Assembly: GCF_023051105.1 (NCBI RefSeq)
Contig: NZ_JALKIL010000018.1
Span: 22,216 to 86,215 of the forward strand
DNA length: 64,000 nucleotides
Origin: Anaerobiospirillum sp. NML120449
GTDB taxonomy: Bacteria; Pseudomonadota; Gammaproteobacteria; Enterobacterales; Succinivibrionaceae
Reading direction: 5' to 3'
Shown here piece after piece: positions 1-9,386 of the stretch; position 1 is the first letter of the stretch; every line of letters starts with the position of its first letter. The translations under genes were made by a program, and so were the position numbers. The notes under the pieces are model-generated. The model had not been told where the DNA came from and searched no databases. It was given only the letters and a program-made list of their open reading frames with translations.

Positions 1-546
1 TTACGGGAGTTGAGCGGTCCGTCCTGCTCTGATACTGCCAGGCCCGCGGCGGCATGGCAGACTCAATCCTTTGAAAACATTACTGCACTTCGGGTCTGAC
101 CTGCTCCGGGCAACAACTGACCGGTCAGTCAATCCCCACTTTCCGTATCAGCTGTTTTGCCTTGGCCCGGAAATAATTCAGGCTGAAGTCTGCAGTAGAA
201 CTTCAGCCTGATTTTCCCCTTTGCATGCTGCTGTTGCTGTTATGCAGTATGGCCTGAGGAGGTGAATTCAGTAAGCTCAGCCTGCCCTGGCAGTTGCTGA
301 GGCTTTAATCTTGCCTGTGCCTTAAGCTCAACAGCAGCTTTACGCCGCTTCAATGCATGTCAGCCGCGAGCCTGAACCATTCATGCAGGCTGGGCTGTTT
401 TTAGGCTGCTCTTAATCTGTGAGCATGCATCGCAAGAGCCGACAAGGCATTTCTCATGCTGTGCAGCGGTATTACCCTTGCTGTACATGGCGTTTGCTCA
501 TGCTGTCCATGGTCTTTGTCCATGCCATGCAGAGCCTTTGCCCATG
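1..546. other. Non-coding left edge
   Basis: No credible gene is seen downstream of zapC. The stretch holds one strong terminator-like hairpin (listed separately). At about 480-560 it has loosely repeated blocks built on a CATGCTGTCCATGG-like word. Confidence 0.6.
178..215. terminator. Rho-independent terminator-like hairpin
   Basis: A perfect 12-bp stem (TCAGGCTGAAGT / ACTTCAGCCTGA) encloses a 10-nt loop. It is followed on the plus strand by TTTTCCCCTTT. It could end a plus-strand gene lying left of the window. It could also act on zapC transcripts from the minus strand, where the tail is a weaker ATTATTT. Confidence 0.6.
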
Positions 547-1146
547 CTATGCATAGCCCATATTGTCTATGGACTTGCTTAAGGCACGGAATGGGCAGAT
601 GAGGGTACGAGGCACCTTGATAAGGGCACCAACGCAGAGAATCTGTTTGCCTATCTTGAGTTCGCGGTTTACGAACATCAGACGGTAGGCACCGTCGACG
701 GCTTCATCGTCACCATCAAGGGCAATGAAGTCACATACCTTCTTGTCCTTGGTGTACAGAGAAACTACCTGACCACGATTGATATGCTCGATATTTCCCA
801 TGTACGGAATGAAAGCGTGTTCAATCACGCGACGTGGCGCTGCCACGAAACGGTTGCAGGCTACGGCATTGAGAGCCAGCTCCATATTGATGGAGACATC
901 CTGTTCGGACTCATTGTCGTAGACACCGATTTCATTCAATCCGGACATGAAGTCGTTGAGCAGCTGAGCATCGAGCACACAGAAAGGTGCGCCGTTCTCA
1001 GGGAAGACAGCAAGCTTCTGTACCTTGAAGTTGGTACGGAAAAAGTATCTGTTGCCATCATCAGAGGTGATGATCAGGCCAAGGTAGTTTCCGTCATCGA
1101 TACTTTTGTACGACCAGGTCCATGACTCGCCAGGAGTTATCCGCAT
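547..1146 (-). CDS. zapC: Cell division protein ZapC
   Basis: Predicted 199-residue cytoplasmic protein of the ZapC family. ZapC binds FtsZ and promotes lateral bundling of protofilaments in the Z-ring. The N-terminus MRITPGESWTWSY matches the E. coli form (MRIKPDDNWRWYY), and the internal ELALNAV stretch is also conserved. The length is slightly above the roughly 180 residues of E. coli ZapC. The ATG is preceded by AAGGAAC at normal spacing. In E. coli zapC directly follows pyrD; here the order and strand are kept, but 2.5 kb of non-coding DNA separates them, so co-transcription is doubtful. Confidence 0.85.
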   Translation of the reverse strand: MRITPGESWTWSYKSIDDGNYLGLIITSDDGNRYFFRTNFKVQKLAVFPENGAPFCVLDAQLLNDFMSGLNEIGVYDNESEQDVSINMELALNAVACNRFVAAPRRVIEHAFIPYMGNIEHINRGQVVSLYTKDKKVCDFIALDGDDEAVDGAYRLMFVNRELKIGKQILCVGALIKVPRTLICPFRALSKSIDNMGYA

Positions 1147-2710
1147 ACCCGTAGTTCCTTAGACAGACGTAACTATAAGTTACTCAGTCCACTCAGCGCT
1201 TTAATCAGTGCCACACATGATCACAGTGCGACGGAGTCTCCGTTTTGCGAAGACTCATGACGCAATTATACAACCATGAAAGCATGGATAACCATAGACA
1301 GCACGCCACAACAGGAATATCCTGCCATGGAATGCCCATTGCATTATTACCCGTACAATCCGGCACAGGCTCTGAGAGCACACACAAAACAGCCATGCAA
1401 AAACATGGTCTTGCCTGGTAATACTCAGCAGACGCCTTAAACGCTGCAGCACGATTCGCCTTGACGATATCGCGCAATAATACTCCAACCACCATTAACC
1501 GCACAGCACCATATCCTGTCAGGTTTACACCTGCAGGCCGGTCTTGCGGCACTCGTCATATCAGCCTGACCGGTTATCAGATACTTGCACGCGTCCCTGA
1601 TAATTATGGTCCATGTCAAACTGACTGGAGGGCAGTTGCGACTGAAATAACAGTCCTTACACACTGTCGCCTGAGCTCACTGTCCATGCCACGTCTGAGA
1701 GTACTTCAGCAAACGCCGTTGTCGCACTCATGACCGGATAATGAGCTGTATTTGATATCCCCGAAAATTCCGCATTCATCAGTCTCACAGCACTCTACAG
1801 AGGTAAGAGAGCAGGGCGGGCCATCATAACAGGAGATATCCAGTTTCAATTCTTGATTAAGCTTCGTAATACCTTACTGACCCTGATGATGGCAGGTGGG
1901 CCATAAAGCAAACGTTGCCTTATTTAGACTAACACAACCAGGCAAAAAATGTGTGTATATATTTTATTTTCCAACGCAAAATTAGCGCGGTGCCATATTT
2001 CAGCATGAAATTGATGGTTTTACGACCATTATTTTTCTACATAACCCCTCAGGGAAAATTCCATATATCTGCCATTACTGCCTTATTCATACTTGACTGT
2101 GCCCTGATTAAGGGCGATTTTGTAACTCGTCTTATCTGCTCTTTTCCGAACACATCCATCCATTCATTTAGATAAATCCAAACAAGCTGAAACTGAATAC
2201 ATTCAACAACGTCGTGCGTGTGCACCCATGCCGTATTAATCAGTGTCAGTGTCTGATAAATGCCGGATCCTGGTCACTGTTTATCCCTGCACACCGGCCA
2301 CAAGGCCATTACAGCCCCCATAATCATGATTATGCCCTGCCATTGTTAAATTTCAGGGACAATCCCGACAAGTCAATCAACTAAATGCATACTTTCCTGG
2401 GAATAGCTGGGAATCGCCGGGAAACAAGAATAAAAATAATTCCCTTTTATTCCAGGCTCACATCACAACTGACCCCAGCCCCGCCAGAAGAAAACCCTGG
2501 CCGCAAAATCCCAATTCAGCTCATAATTCCCGAGCTCCGCCTCTCCTCCACAGCCAATATCCAGAAGCCAATAAAGTTCAGCTGACAGCTGCCCGCCCCG
2601 GGCATGTTCGTCCCCATCAGAGCTGTAGTCATAGCAGAGCCAAAGGCTCAGCATTCGCAGCCTCTTCCATGCTCCATACCTGACAAAAATCCAGCAACCC
2701 ACATCCACAC

Positions 2711-2760
2711 CCAGCCACATCCAGCTACATCCAGCCACATCCAGCCACATCCAGCTACAA
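2711..2760. repeat. 10-bp tandem repeat, 5 units
   Basis: Five head-to-tail copies of CCAGCCACAT / CCAGCTACAT with one or two base changes, in non-coding DNA. Confidence 0.85.
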
Positions 2761-3616
2761 CCATCCAGGTGTCAACGACCTGCCATTTGCTTCCCTACGT
2801 ACGTGCTGCGCACAGTGTGCTGAGAAGTGCCGAAATTTATAACAGCTCCCTGCTTAAAGCAACTCTCTGATTAAAGAACCACTATTACCGGCTGAGCATT
2901 TTCTGTATTCCGCTATGAGTGCAAGATTCATTGCGTTATTCATTACAGGTGCAAGTCATTTTCCCGGCATTTGCATACAGGGATTTCAGAGCTCCCTGCT
3001 CAACAGGCTGAGAGCTCCTTGTCTAATGTGCCTGCCTGATATGACGTCGAGAATGGCAGTGCCCTCATATGGGCTAAATACGGGCTGTACCCAGGTATGA
3101 CATAAATACGGGATGTGCAAAGGTATTTGCCAGATCGTGGATGCTGAACTGCTTCCAGAGTATTAAGTATCTGAGGGACCTTTGAGGCAGGACATTTCCG
3201 GGCGAAATTTTTGCCGGGACAAAATCAACAGTAATGAGGCGCAGTGCTGGATTGAGATTGCAGTCAAAGTAGAGTTTTCAGGGAGCTAATGAAGGATATC
3301 AGGTGCTGAGGACTGACTCGGCATCCGGACGTAAATGAGCGTCCATATTTAGCTCTGCCTGAGGAGTGGCTATTCATCTGGTTTTCACAGGCCCAAAACA
3401 AAAACAGACAGCCTGCCGTACTGCCAGGTGCTGCCTGTTTCCTGGAAATTAAATCTGATTTTCTGGCACTCAAATGCCGGAGCTGCAAGCATGACAGCTT
3501 GACGCATAGCACTGAGGCTACAGGCTGCAGCGCTTATGGTCAGATAAGCCGGATCGGCGCTGGGCGCGAGATGCGGCAAATCGTATGAGCCCAGGCCGGA
3601 TATGGCGTGGCCTTGA

Positions 3617-3704
3617 CGGGCATGGCCCGGTTGCCGGGCATGATTGCATGGGCCGGTTGCCGGGCATGATTGCCTTGCATGGTTGCATGGGCTGGTTGCC
3701 GGGC
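3617..3704. repeat. Imperfect repeats of a GGTTGCCGGGC-type word
   Basis: Three copies of a block containing GGTTGCCGGGC and GCATGGGC or GCATGATTGC directly abut the pyrD stop codon. The block is GC-rich and non-coding. Confidence 0.7.
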
Positions 3705-4730
3705 TTAGACGTTGGAGACTATGTCCTGAATGAGGGATGGGCCCTGGTATACAAAGCCAGAGTAAACCTGCAGCAGTGAGGCGCCAGCCTGGAGCTTTTC
3801 GCGGGCTGCAATAACGCCGCTGATGCCGCCTACACCAATAATCGGGATCTGACCTTTAAGGTGACCGGCTACCTTTCTGAGTACCACAGTAGACTTGTGA
3901 CGCAGAGGCTCACCTGACAAGCCGCCCCACTCACTTGCGTGTGGCAGACCATGAATCTCCTCGCGAGAGGTGGTGGTGTTAGTGCAGGTCATGCCGTCAA
4001 CCTTGAGCTTGAGGCAGGCATCGCATACGGCCTCGAGCTGTACATCATCAAGATCAGGGGCAATTTTGACCACCAGAGGAACATAGCGCCCACTTGAAGA
4101 GGCCAGCTTGCCCTGCTCGTTTTTCAGGGTGGTCAGCAGCTCCACCAGCGGGCCGGCCTCCTGCAGAGCGGTTAGATCGCGGGTATTTGGGCAGGAAATG
4201 TTTACGGCAATGTAATCGCAGTGGTTATAAACCTTGTTCATACAGTGCAGATAGTCATCAGCAGCCTTTTCAATAGGGGTAACTTCGTTCTTGCCAATAG
4301 AAACGCCCACAATGCCCTTGTATTTGCGTTTTAGCAGGTTCTGAACCAGAAAATCGACGCCCTTGTTGTTAAAGCCCATGCGGTTAATCAGACCATGGGC
4401 CTGCTTTACACGGAACATACGGGGACGGGCATTTCCGGCCTGAGATAAAGGAGTTACGGTGCCAAGCTCGAGGTGACCAAAACCAAGGGCTCCCAGAAAG
4501 TCTATGGCCTCGCCATTTTTATCAAGACCGGCAGCAAGTCCCAGCGGGTTATCAAACTTCAGACCCATTACCTCTACTGGACGGGAAGGCACCTGCTGAC
4601 CAAAGAATCTGGTAAAAGGCTCAGATGAAAGCATATGAGCCACTTTCAGGGTCAGATCGTGGGCATTCTCCGGGTCCATGCTGAAGAGCAGAGGACGAAT
4701 CAGATTTGGGTAGACAGAATAAATTGACAT
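3705..4730 (-). CDS. pyrD: Class 2 dihydroorotate dehydrogenase (quinone)
   Basis: Fourth step of pyrimidine synthesis: oxidises dihydroorotate to orotate using FMN and a membrane quinone. The 341 residues align end to end with E. coli PyrD: GLAAGLDKNGE near residue 60, LINRMGFNN, NIGKN, VKIAPDL, TNTT, and the C-terminal FMN-phosphate segment IIGVGGISGVIAAREK. The class 2 N-terminal helical quinone segment is present. The start at 4730 is chosen because GGAG lies 6 nt upstream and MSIYSVYPNLIRPLLF matches the family; an in-frame start 15 codons earlier is less likely. Oddity: the active-site loop reads NISCPNT where class 2 enzymes have NISSPNT, so the catalytic serine is replaced by cysteine, the residue used by class 1 enzymes. 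Confidence 0.95.
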   Translation of the reverse strand: MSIYSVYPNLIRPLLFSMDPENAHDLTLKVAHMLSSEPFTRFFGQQVPSRPVEVMGLKFDNPLGLAAGLDKNGEAIDFLGALGFGHLELGTVTPLSQAGNARPRMFRVKQAHGLINRMGFNNKGVDFLVQNLLKRKYKGIVGVSIGKNEVTPIEKAADDYLHCMNKVYNHCDYIAVNISCPNTRDLTALQEAGPLVELLTTLKNEQGKLASSSGRYVPLVVKIAPDLDDVQLEAVCDACLKLKVDGMTCTNTTTSREEIHGLPHASEWGGLSGEPLRHKSTVVLRKVAGHLKGQIPIIGVGGISGVIAAREKLQAGASLLQVYSGFVYQGPSLIQDIVSNV

Positions 4731-5238
4731 GAATTTCTCCACTGTTGCATGCAGCTCACAGAGCTTGCTGCACATGCCCTGGCAATTCCCGGCAGCATGA
4801 CTGCGCGGACGCTGCCATCCAGCCCCTGAGCGCCATTATCTTTCCTGTGTAAAACAGGCAGCATGGAAACTGTTGCATCACTTACAGCCTTAAACGGCCA
4901 CCATAACCATTGATTCTGCATCAGCTGCAGCGTTATCACAGACCAGTGGCCTTGCAAGGCGTGACACCTCAGGCGCTGCCAGCTCTAGGCAGCGGCCGCA
5001 TACTCTTACAGCTTAAACAAGAGCAGCTGCAAGTGGCCGGGCAATTTAGTTTTTGGAACGCTCAGTTTCGGGGCATGATGCCGCGCAGCACTCATTACTG
5101 GATGGCGCCAGCATTCATTGCCCATTACGGCGCAGGCTGTTGACGCTGTTGATGCTGCAGCTGGTACAGCCGGATGTGGTACCGGTTCGGGGACAGCCTG
5201 GTGCCGGGGCAGTATGTTATCCAGGATAAGGGCAGTAT
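4731..5238. other. Non-coding spacer upstream of pyrD
   Basis: About 500 bp with no credible gene between the DUF2835 gene and pyrD. The pyrD promoter should lie here, but no clear -35/-10 pair is seen. Confidence 0.5.
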
Positions 5239-5466
5239 TCAGATGCGCTCAAGGCGAATGAATTTGTTCTGGGCAGTAACAACCAGACGGAATCTGCCCT
5301 GGATGCCTGAGCGAGTGGTAAAGCTGCGCAGGTGATTGGCATCAAGATCAACAACAACCCCCTCAAGGGAGCGTGCTCTGAGCCTGTGAACTGAACCACG
5401 GTACAGGCGCATCAGCTCTTCGGGATCGATATTGAGATTGAAATGATAGTAGCGCTCACCACTCAT
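5239..5466 (-). CDS. DUF2835 family small protein
   Basis: A 75-residue protein resembling the DUF2835 family of gammaproteobacteria. Shared features are a start of the type YYHFNLNIDPEELMRLYRGS, a central VVVDLDANHLRSF where the family has an Arg/Phe-rich strand, and a GIQGRFRL motif near the C-terminus. The function of the family is unknown. The ATG follows TTAGGAACTCAGT, a good ribosome site. It stands alone between pepN and pyrD, immediately downstream of a terminator-like hairpin, so it probably has its own promoter. Confidence 0.75.
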   Translation of the reverse strand: MSGERYYHFNLNIDPEELMRLYRGSVHRLRARSLEGVVVDLDANHLRSFTTRSGIQGRFRLVVTAQNKFIRLERI

Positions 5467-5510
5467 ACTGAGTTCCTAAGACAGAATAATGCTTTTACAG
5501 ATACTGATCG

Positions 5511-5539
5511 AAAAACTGCAGAGTCCTGAGACTCTGCAG
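5511..5539 (-). terminator. Rho-independent terminator, minus strand
   Basis: Stem CTGCAGAGT / ACTCTGCAG with a 6-nt loop, followed on the minus strand by TTTTT. It lies about 400 nt past the pepN stop and just ahead of the DUF2835 gene. Confidence 0.65.
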
Positions 5540-5760
5540 TCATGGGTCCTTAAGGACCATAAATTCAGGCAGTTTTACCTGGCGTGACCTGGCCTCTTTA
5601 CATATGTTAGAGCCTTAATCCAGGGACAGACCTGGAAGCACCATGCGGCAGCAGATTATTTTGCTGCCGCCATGGCGCCGCTCTCTGCCTCCCCCGCCGC
5701 TGCCGTATGGTGCCAGCTGGCGTCAGCTGCAGTGGCAGCTGGGGCAGCTGCAGCCAGCTG

Positions 5761-5855
5761 CAGTGGCGGCCGGGGTCAGCTGCAGTCAGCTGCAGTGGCG
5801 GCCGGGGTCAGCTGCAGTCAGCTGCAGTGGCGGCCGGGGTCAGCTGCAGTCAGCG
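5761..5855. repeat. 32-bp tandem repeat, 3 units
   Basis: Three copies with starts at 5761, 5793 and 5825. The unit begins CAGTGGCGGCCGGGGTCAGC and contains PvuII-type CAGCTG palindromes. It is non-coding and lies just 3' of pepN. Confidence 0.9.
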
Positions 5856-5931
5856 ACTGTTGCTGGCGGCGGCGAGGGACAGGGTCAGTATTTAAGGTAA
5901 GAGTTCCCATGGCGCGCTTGCGCCGGGAAGA

Positions 5932-8739
5932 TTACTGCTGCTTGTTGCTCTCAAGGGCGGAGTTAATCTTCTCGTATACGGAACGGGAGAGATCAGGCAG
6001 AGCCTTGATCTTGTTGAGATACTCCTCAGCCTTGTTGATGCGGGTAATGTCCAGACGGTGATAGTTAATCATACCGTCCATGATGCGGGCAGCAACGGAC
6101 GGATTGATACCATCGAGCTTCTTGACCACATCGTGCATCAGCAGATAACCCATGCCATCACGACGGTGCAGAGCTACAGGGTTGTTGTAGCCCATGGTAC
6201 CGATAAGGGCACGCACGCGGTTTGGATTGGTGATGTCAAAGCGTGGGTGATCCATAAGACGACGTACAGCCTTTACAGTTTCCTCACTGGAAACAGCGGC
6301 CTGAACAGAGAAGTACTTGTCAAAGGTAAGAGGATCATCGCTGTAACTCTGTTCAAAGCTGTCCAGCAGCTTGCTCTTGCAAGGCAGCTCCAGATCAACA
6401 GCAGCCTTGAGGGCAGCCAGTCGATCGGTCATGTTGTTGGCGTTCTCATAGGCATTGGAGATGAGATCATCGGCCTTAAGACCATCGTCATCGGCAATGT
6501 AGCCTACAGCAACCATGAACATGGCTGCATTATGCAGGGCACGCTGAGCAGCGCTCTGAGCATCATACTTGTACTTGGCAGTTGAGCGGGTACGGTGCTC
6601 CAGACCCTTGAAGTCAGCTGCCAGAGCAGCGGCAATGGCAGAGCACAGCTTCTCGCGCGTTGCAGCCAGGCTGTCCAGATCGATCTTCTTGAAGGTCTCC
6701 ATCAGAGTAATAAGGTCAGGCACAGTAATGAGCTTGGCCTTGAGCTGCATGTCGATAGACTCATCGTTAATGACATACTGCATGGCACGTATAATGGCCT
6801 CAGGCTCAGGCAGATCGCCATTCATGACCTTGTCAATGTTGGAGTGGATAAAGTCATTGATTAAGGACATGTAGGAGTCAACACGGATGAAAGGATCATC
6901 ACAGTGCTGCAGCATTCTGATGTAGTCCTCAGTCTCATAGGTGGCCTTGAGCTTTACCGGAGCGGAGAAGTCACGCAGCACGGCTGGCAAAGTGCCCTCA
7001 GGCAGGCCTGTAAACTCAAAGCTCTGCTCCTCTTTAGTAAACATAAGCACGCCATTTTCTGGCAGCTCTGGAGGAACAACCTCAGATCCATCCGGAGCAA
7101 TAAAGGAAGTGCGTACCGGAATAACAAATGGCTCCTTGGTATTTTGATTTGGAGTTGGAGGGGTGCTCTGCTTGAAGGTAAGTACCAGCTTGCATTTGCC
7201 AGTGCAGGATGCGCCCTGCGCTCCGCCCTGACCGGCATCGCTTTCAGTGGCAGCTTCTGCGGCGGCCTCAACTGCGGCGCCTGCTGCGGCATCCTGGGCT
7301 GCACTGGTGCCGGACTGGCCCTCAGGTGACTGAGCTGCGGCGCTGTCCTTACCTTCGGCATTGGCCTCGTCAGACTGCCAGTCCCAGGTGGCATAGAGCT
7401 CAGGGGTACCGGCCTGGGAGTACCAGCGACGGAACTGGCTCAGATCGGTCATGGAGGCTGTTTCCATGGTGAGGATAAAGTCCTCAATGGTGGCAGCCTG
7501 ACCGTCATAGCGAGACAGATAATCAGCAATACCCTTCTGGAACTTTTCTTCGCCCAGAATGGTATGAATCATACGGATAACTTCAGCACCCTTGTCGTAG
7601 ATAGTGACGGTGTAGAAGTTGTTCATCTCCATTACCTGCTCTGGACGTACCGGATGGGCCATTGGGCCTGCATCCTCGGCAAACTGACGGGAGCGGATAA
7701 CGTTGATGGCATCAAGACGGGTCAGCACACGGCTGTTAACATCGCTTGAGAATTCCTGGTCACGGAATACGGTGAGACTTTCCTTTAAGGACAGCTGGAA
7801 CCAGTCACGCAGGGTAACACGGTCACCGGTCCAGTTATGGAAGTACTCATGACCGATAACGCCCTGAACTGTGTAGTAATTGGTATCGGTAGCAGTCTGA
7901 GGATCAACGAGCACGCAGCTGGAGTTGAAGATATTCAGGCCCTTGTTTTCCATGGCGCCGAAGTTGAAGAAGTCCACAGCTACTACCTTGAAGTTATCAA
8001 GGTCATACTCAAGATTGAAGCGGGACTCATCCCATGCCATGGAATCCTTGATGGACTGCATGGCCCACAGGGCACGGTCATAGGCTCCACGGTCAACATA
8101 CAGACCGAGCTTAACCTCACGGCCGGAGCGGGTTACAAAGGTGTCCTCGATAATATCGAAAGTACCGGCAACCAGAGCAAAGAGGTAGGATGGCTTAGGG
8201 AAAGGATCTTCCCAAGTGGTGTAGTACTTTCCGTTCTTAACACCTGAGTCTACCAGGTTACCGTTACTTAACAGTACGCCGCAGCCGTAATCAGGACCAA
8301 TAATGGTTACACGGTACCTGGCAAGAACATCAGGACGGTCAAGGAAGTAGGTGATGCGGCGGAAGCCCTCAGGCTCACACTGGGTGCAAAAGCAGCCTGA
8401 AGACTTGTACAGGCCCATTAAGGAGGTGTTCTGAGCAGGATTAATCACACACTCGGTAGTGAGTTCGAAATCATCAGGGACCTCAAAAACCACCAGCTCG
8501 TTCTCATTGACGTTGTACTTGCATGGCTGACCATTTAACAGTACGTCATTGAGCTTGAGGTCCTCACCGTCAAGGCGCAGCGGTGCCTTGCTGTCAGAGG
8601 TCTGACGGACATAGTGGGCAGTAGAACGTACCACTGTATAATCATCGCCCAGCTGGAAAGTCAGGTCGATGTCAGTAGCTGTAAACTCAGGCTTTTTGTA
8701 ATCAAGTCTTTTTTTGGCCTTGAAATTACTGTTTGCCAT
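5932..8739 (-). CDS. pepN: Aminopeptidase N (M1 zinc metallopeptidase)
   Basis: Broad-specificity cytosolic aminopeptidase that finishes peptide breakdown. The substrate motif GAMEN is at residues 261-265. The zinc site is H297-E298-x2-H301 with E320 eighteen residues further on, the same numbering as E. coli PepN. The strong ribosome site AGGAGAATAGG precedes the ATG. At 935 residues it is about 65 longer than the E. coli enzyme. Most of the excess is one Ala/Glu/Gly-rich insert at about residues 455-510, placed where the catalytic domain passes into the beta domain, and ending in a CTGKC motif. The insert is absent from the family and is likely a disordered loop. Confidence 0.96.
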   Translation of the reverse strand: MANSNFKAKKRLDYKKPEFTATDIDLTFQLGDDYTVVRSTAHYVRQTSDSKAPLRLDGEDLKLNDVLLNGQPCKYNVNENELVVFEVPDDFELTTECVINPAQNTSLMGLYKSSGCFCTQCEPEGFRRITYFLDRPDVLARYRVTIIGPDYGCGVLLSNGNLVDSGVKNGKYYTTWEDPFPKPSYLFALVAGTFDIIEDTFVTRSGREVKLGLYVDRGAYDRALWAMQSIKDSMAWDESRFNLEYDLDNFKVVAVDFFNFGAMENKGLNIFNSSCVLVDPQTATDTNYYTVQGVIGHEYFHNWTGDRVTLRDWFQLSLKESLTVFRDQEFSSDVNSRVLTRLDAINVIRSRQFAEDAGPMAHPVRPEQVMEMNNFYTVTIYDKGAEVIRMIHTILGEEKFQKGIADYLSRYDGQAATIEDFILTMETASMTDLSQFRRWYSQAGTPELYATWDWQSDEANAEGKDSAAAQSPEGQSGTSAAQDAAAGAAVEAAAEAATESDAGQGGAQGASCTGKCKLVLTFKQSTPPTPNQNTKEPFVIPVRTSFIAPDGSEVVPPELPENGVLMFTKEEQSFEFTGLPEGTLPAVLRDFSAPVKLKATYETEDYIRMLQHCDDPFIRVDSYMSLINDFIHSNIDKVMNGDLPEPEAIIRAMQYVINDESIDMQLKAKLITVPDLITLMETFKKIDLDSLAATREKLCSAIAAALAADFKGLEHRTRSTAKYKYDAQSAAQRALHNAAMFMVAVGYIADDDGLKADDLISNAYENANNMTDRLAALKAAVDLELPCKSKLLDSFEQSYSDDPLTFDKYFSVQAAVSSEETVKAVRRLMDHPRFDITNPNRVRALIGTMGYNNPVALHRRDGMGYLLMHDVVKKLDGINPSVAARIMDGMINYHRLDITRINKAEEYLNKIKALPDLSRSVYEKINSALESNKQQ

Positions 8740-9149
8740 CCTATTCTCCTCTGATCAAAACAAACGGTCCGCATACTATAGAACGGCCTTTCCCTATAAG
8801 TCAAACCGCACCTTCCATGCAGGTCAAACCTCCCTTTCCGTGCAGGTTAAACTGCACTTTCCCTGTTGCCAGACCCTGCCTGAAAGCCACAAAATCCATG
8901 CCCACGACCACTGCTCTGCCCACCAGGCGCACCCAGGGCCAGAGCGCAGTATCCCACGCCACTGCAAGGCAGCTCACAGCCCGCCTCAGCTCCTGCTCAA
9001 AGCAGTCAAGTCAGGTAAATATCTGTCCGGCCCCCTGCCCTTTTTGAATGCCCTGTCCCCTGTCATAGTCCGCCTTGGGGCATCTGCCTCAGAATCGATT
9101 CACCACACTCTTTGCACACCGTCCAGCCCTGCAGCTGCTGGCAGCCAGG

Positions 9150-9245
9150 TATGGCGCACAGCCCCTGGCTGCTCTGCCACCGGTGCCCAGGGCCATGTAT
9201 GTCGCACAGCCCCTGGCTGCTCTGCTACCGGTGCCCAGGGCCATG
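9150..9245. repeat. 48-bp direct repeat, 2 units
   Basis: Two adjacent copies starting at 9150 and 9198, each containing CACAGCCCCTGGCTGCTCTG and ending GTGCCCAGGGCCATG, with very few differences. Confidence 0.85.
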
Positions 9246-9345
9246 GCCTTAGGCATTGAGGGCCGGGGCCGTGCCTGGCATGGCCGGGCATGGCCTTGCC
9301 TGTGGTCAGGATCGGCCTTGCTTATGTGATTGTGCCGGGCTGAAA

Positions 9346-9380
9346 ATGAAAAAAGCAGAGTCCTTTGTGAACTCTGCTCT
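9346..9380 (-). terminator. prc terminator
   Basis: On the minus strand the stem AGCAGAGT / ACTCTGCT encloses a 9-nt loop and is followed by TTTTTTC. It lies just past the prc stop codon. Confidence 0.8.
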
Positions 9381-9386
9381 TTGCTG

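Larger units (their letters stand above)
1147..3704. other. 2.5-kb gene desert between pyrD and zapC
   Basis: No ORF here has a recognisable family, a good ribosome site or convincing codon use. It holds a 10-bp tandem repeat (2711-2760) and a GC-rich repeat block just past the pyrD stop (about 3617-3704). The stretch around 1900-2200 is AT-richer than the rest. Confidence 0.6.
5467..5931. other. Non-coding spacer between pepN and the DUF2835 gene
   Basis: Contains a terminator-like hairpin near 5511-5539, the palindrome GGTCCTTAAGGACC at about 5546-5559, and a 32-bp tandem repeat at 5761-5855. The ORFs read through the repeat are artefacts. Confidence 0.6.
8740..9386. other. Non-coding spacer between prc and pepN
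   Basis: Holds a 48-bp direct repeat (9150-9245) and the prc terminator. ORFs in this stretch on both strands are repeat-driven, with no family resemblance. Confidence 0.6.

Noticed and set aside
784..1125. Plus-strand ORF over zapC
   Set aside because: It is the antisense shadow of zapC, whose minus-strand product has clear homology.
5643..6061. Overlapping Ala/Gln/Leu-rich ORFs past the pepN end
   Set aside because: Open frames created by the 32-bp tandem repeat; no ribosome site and overlap with pepN.
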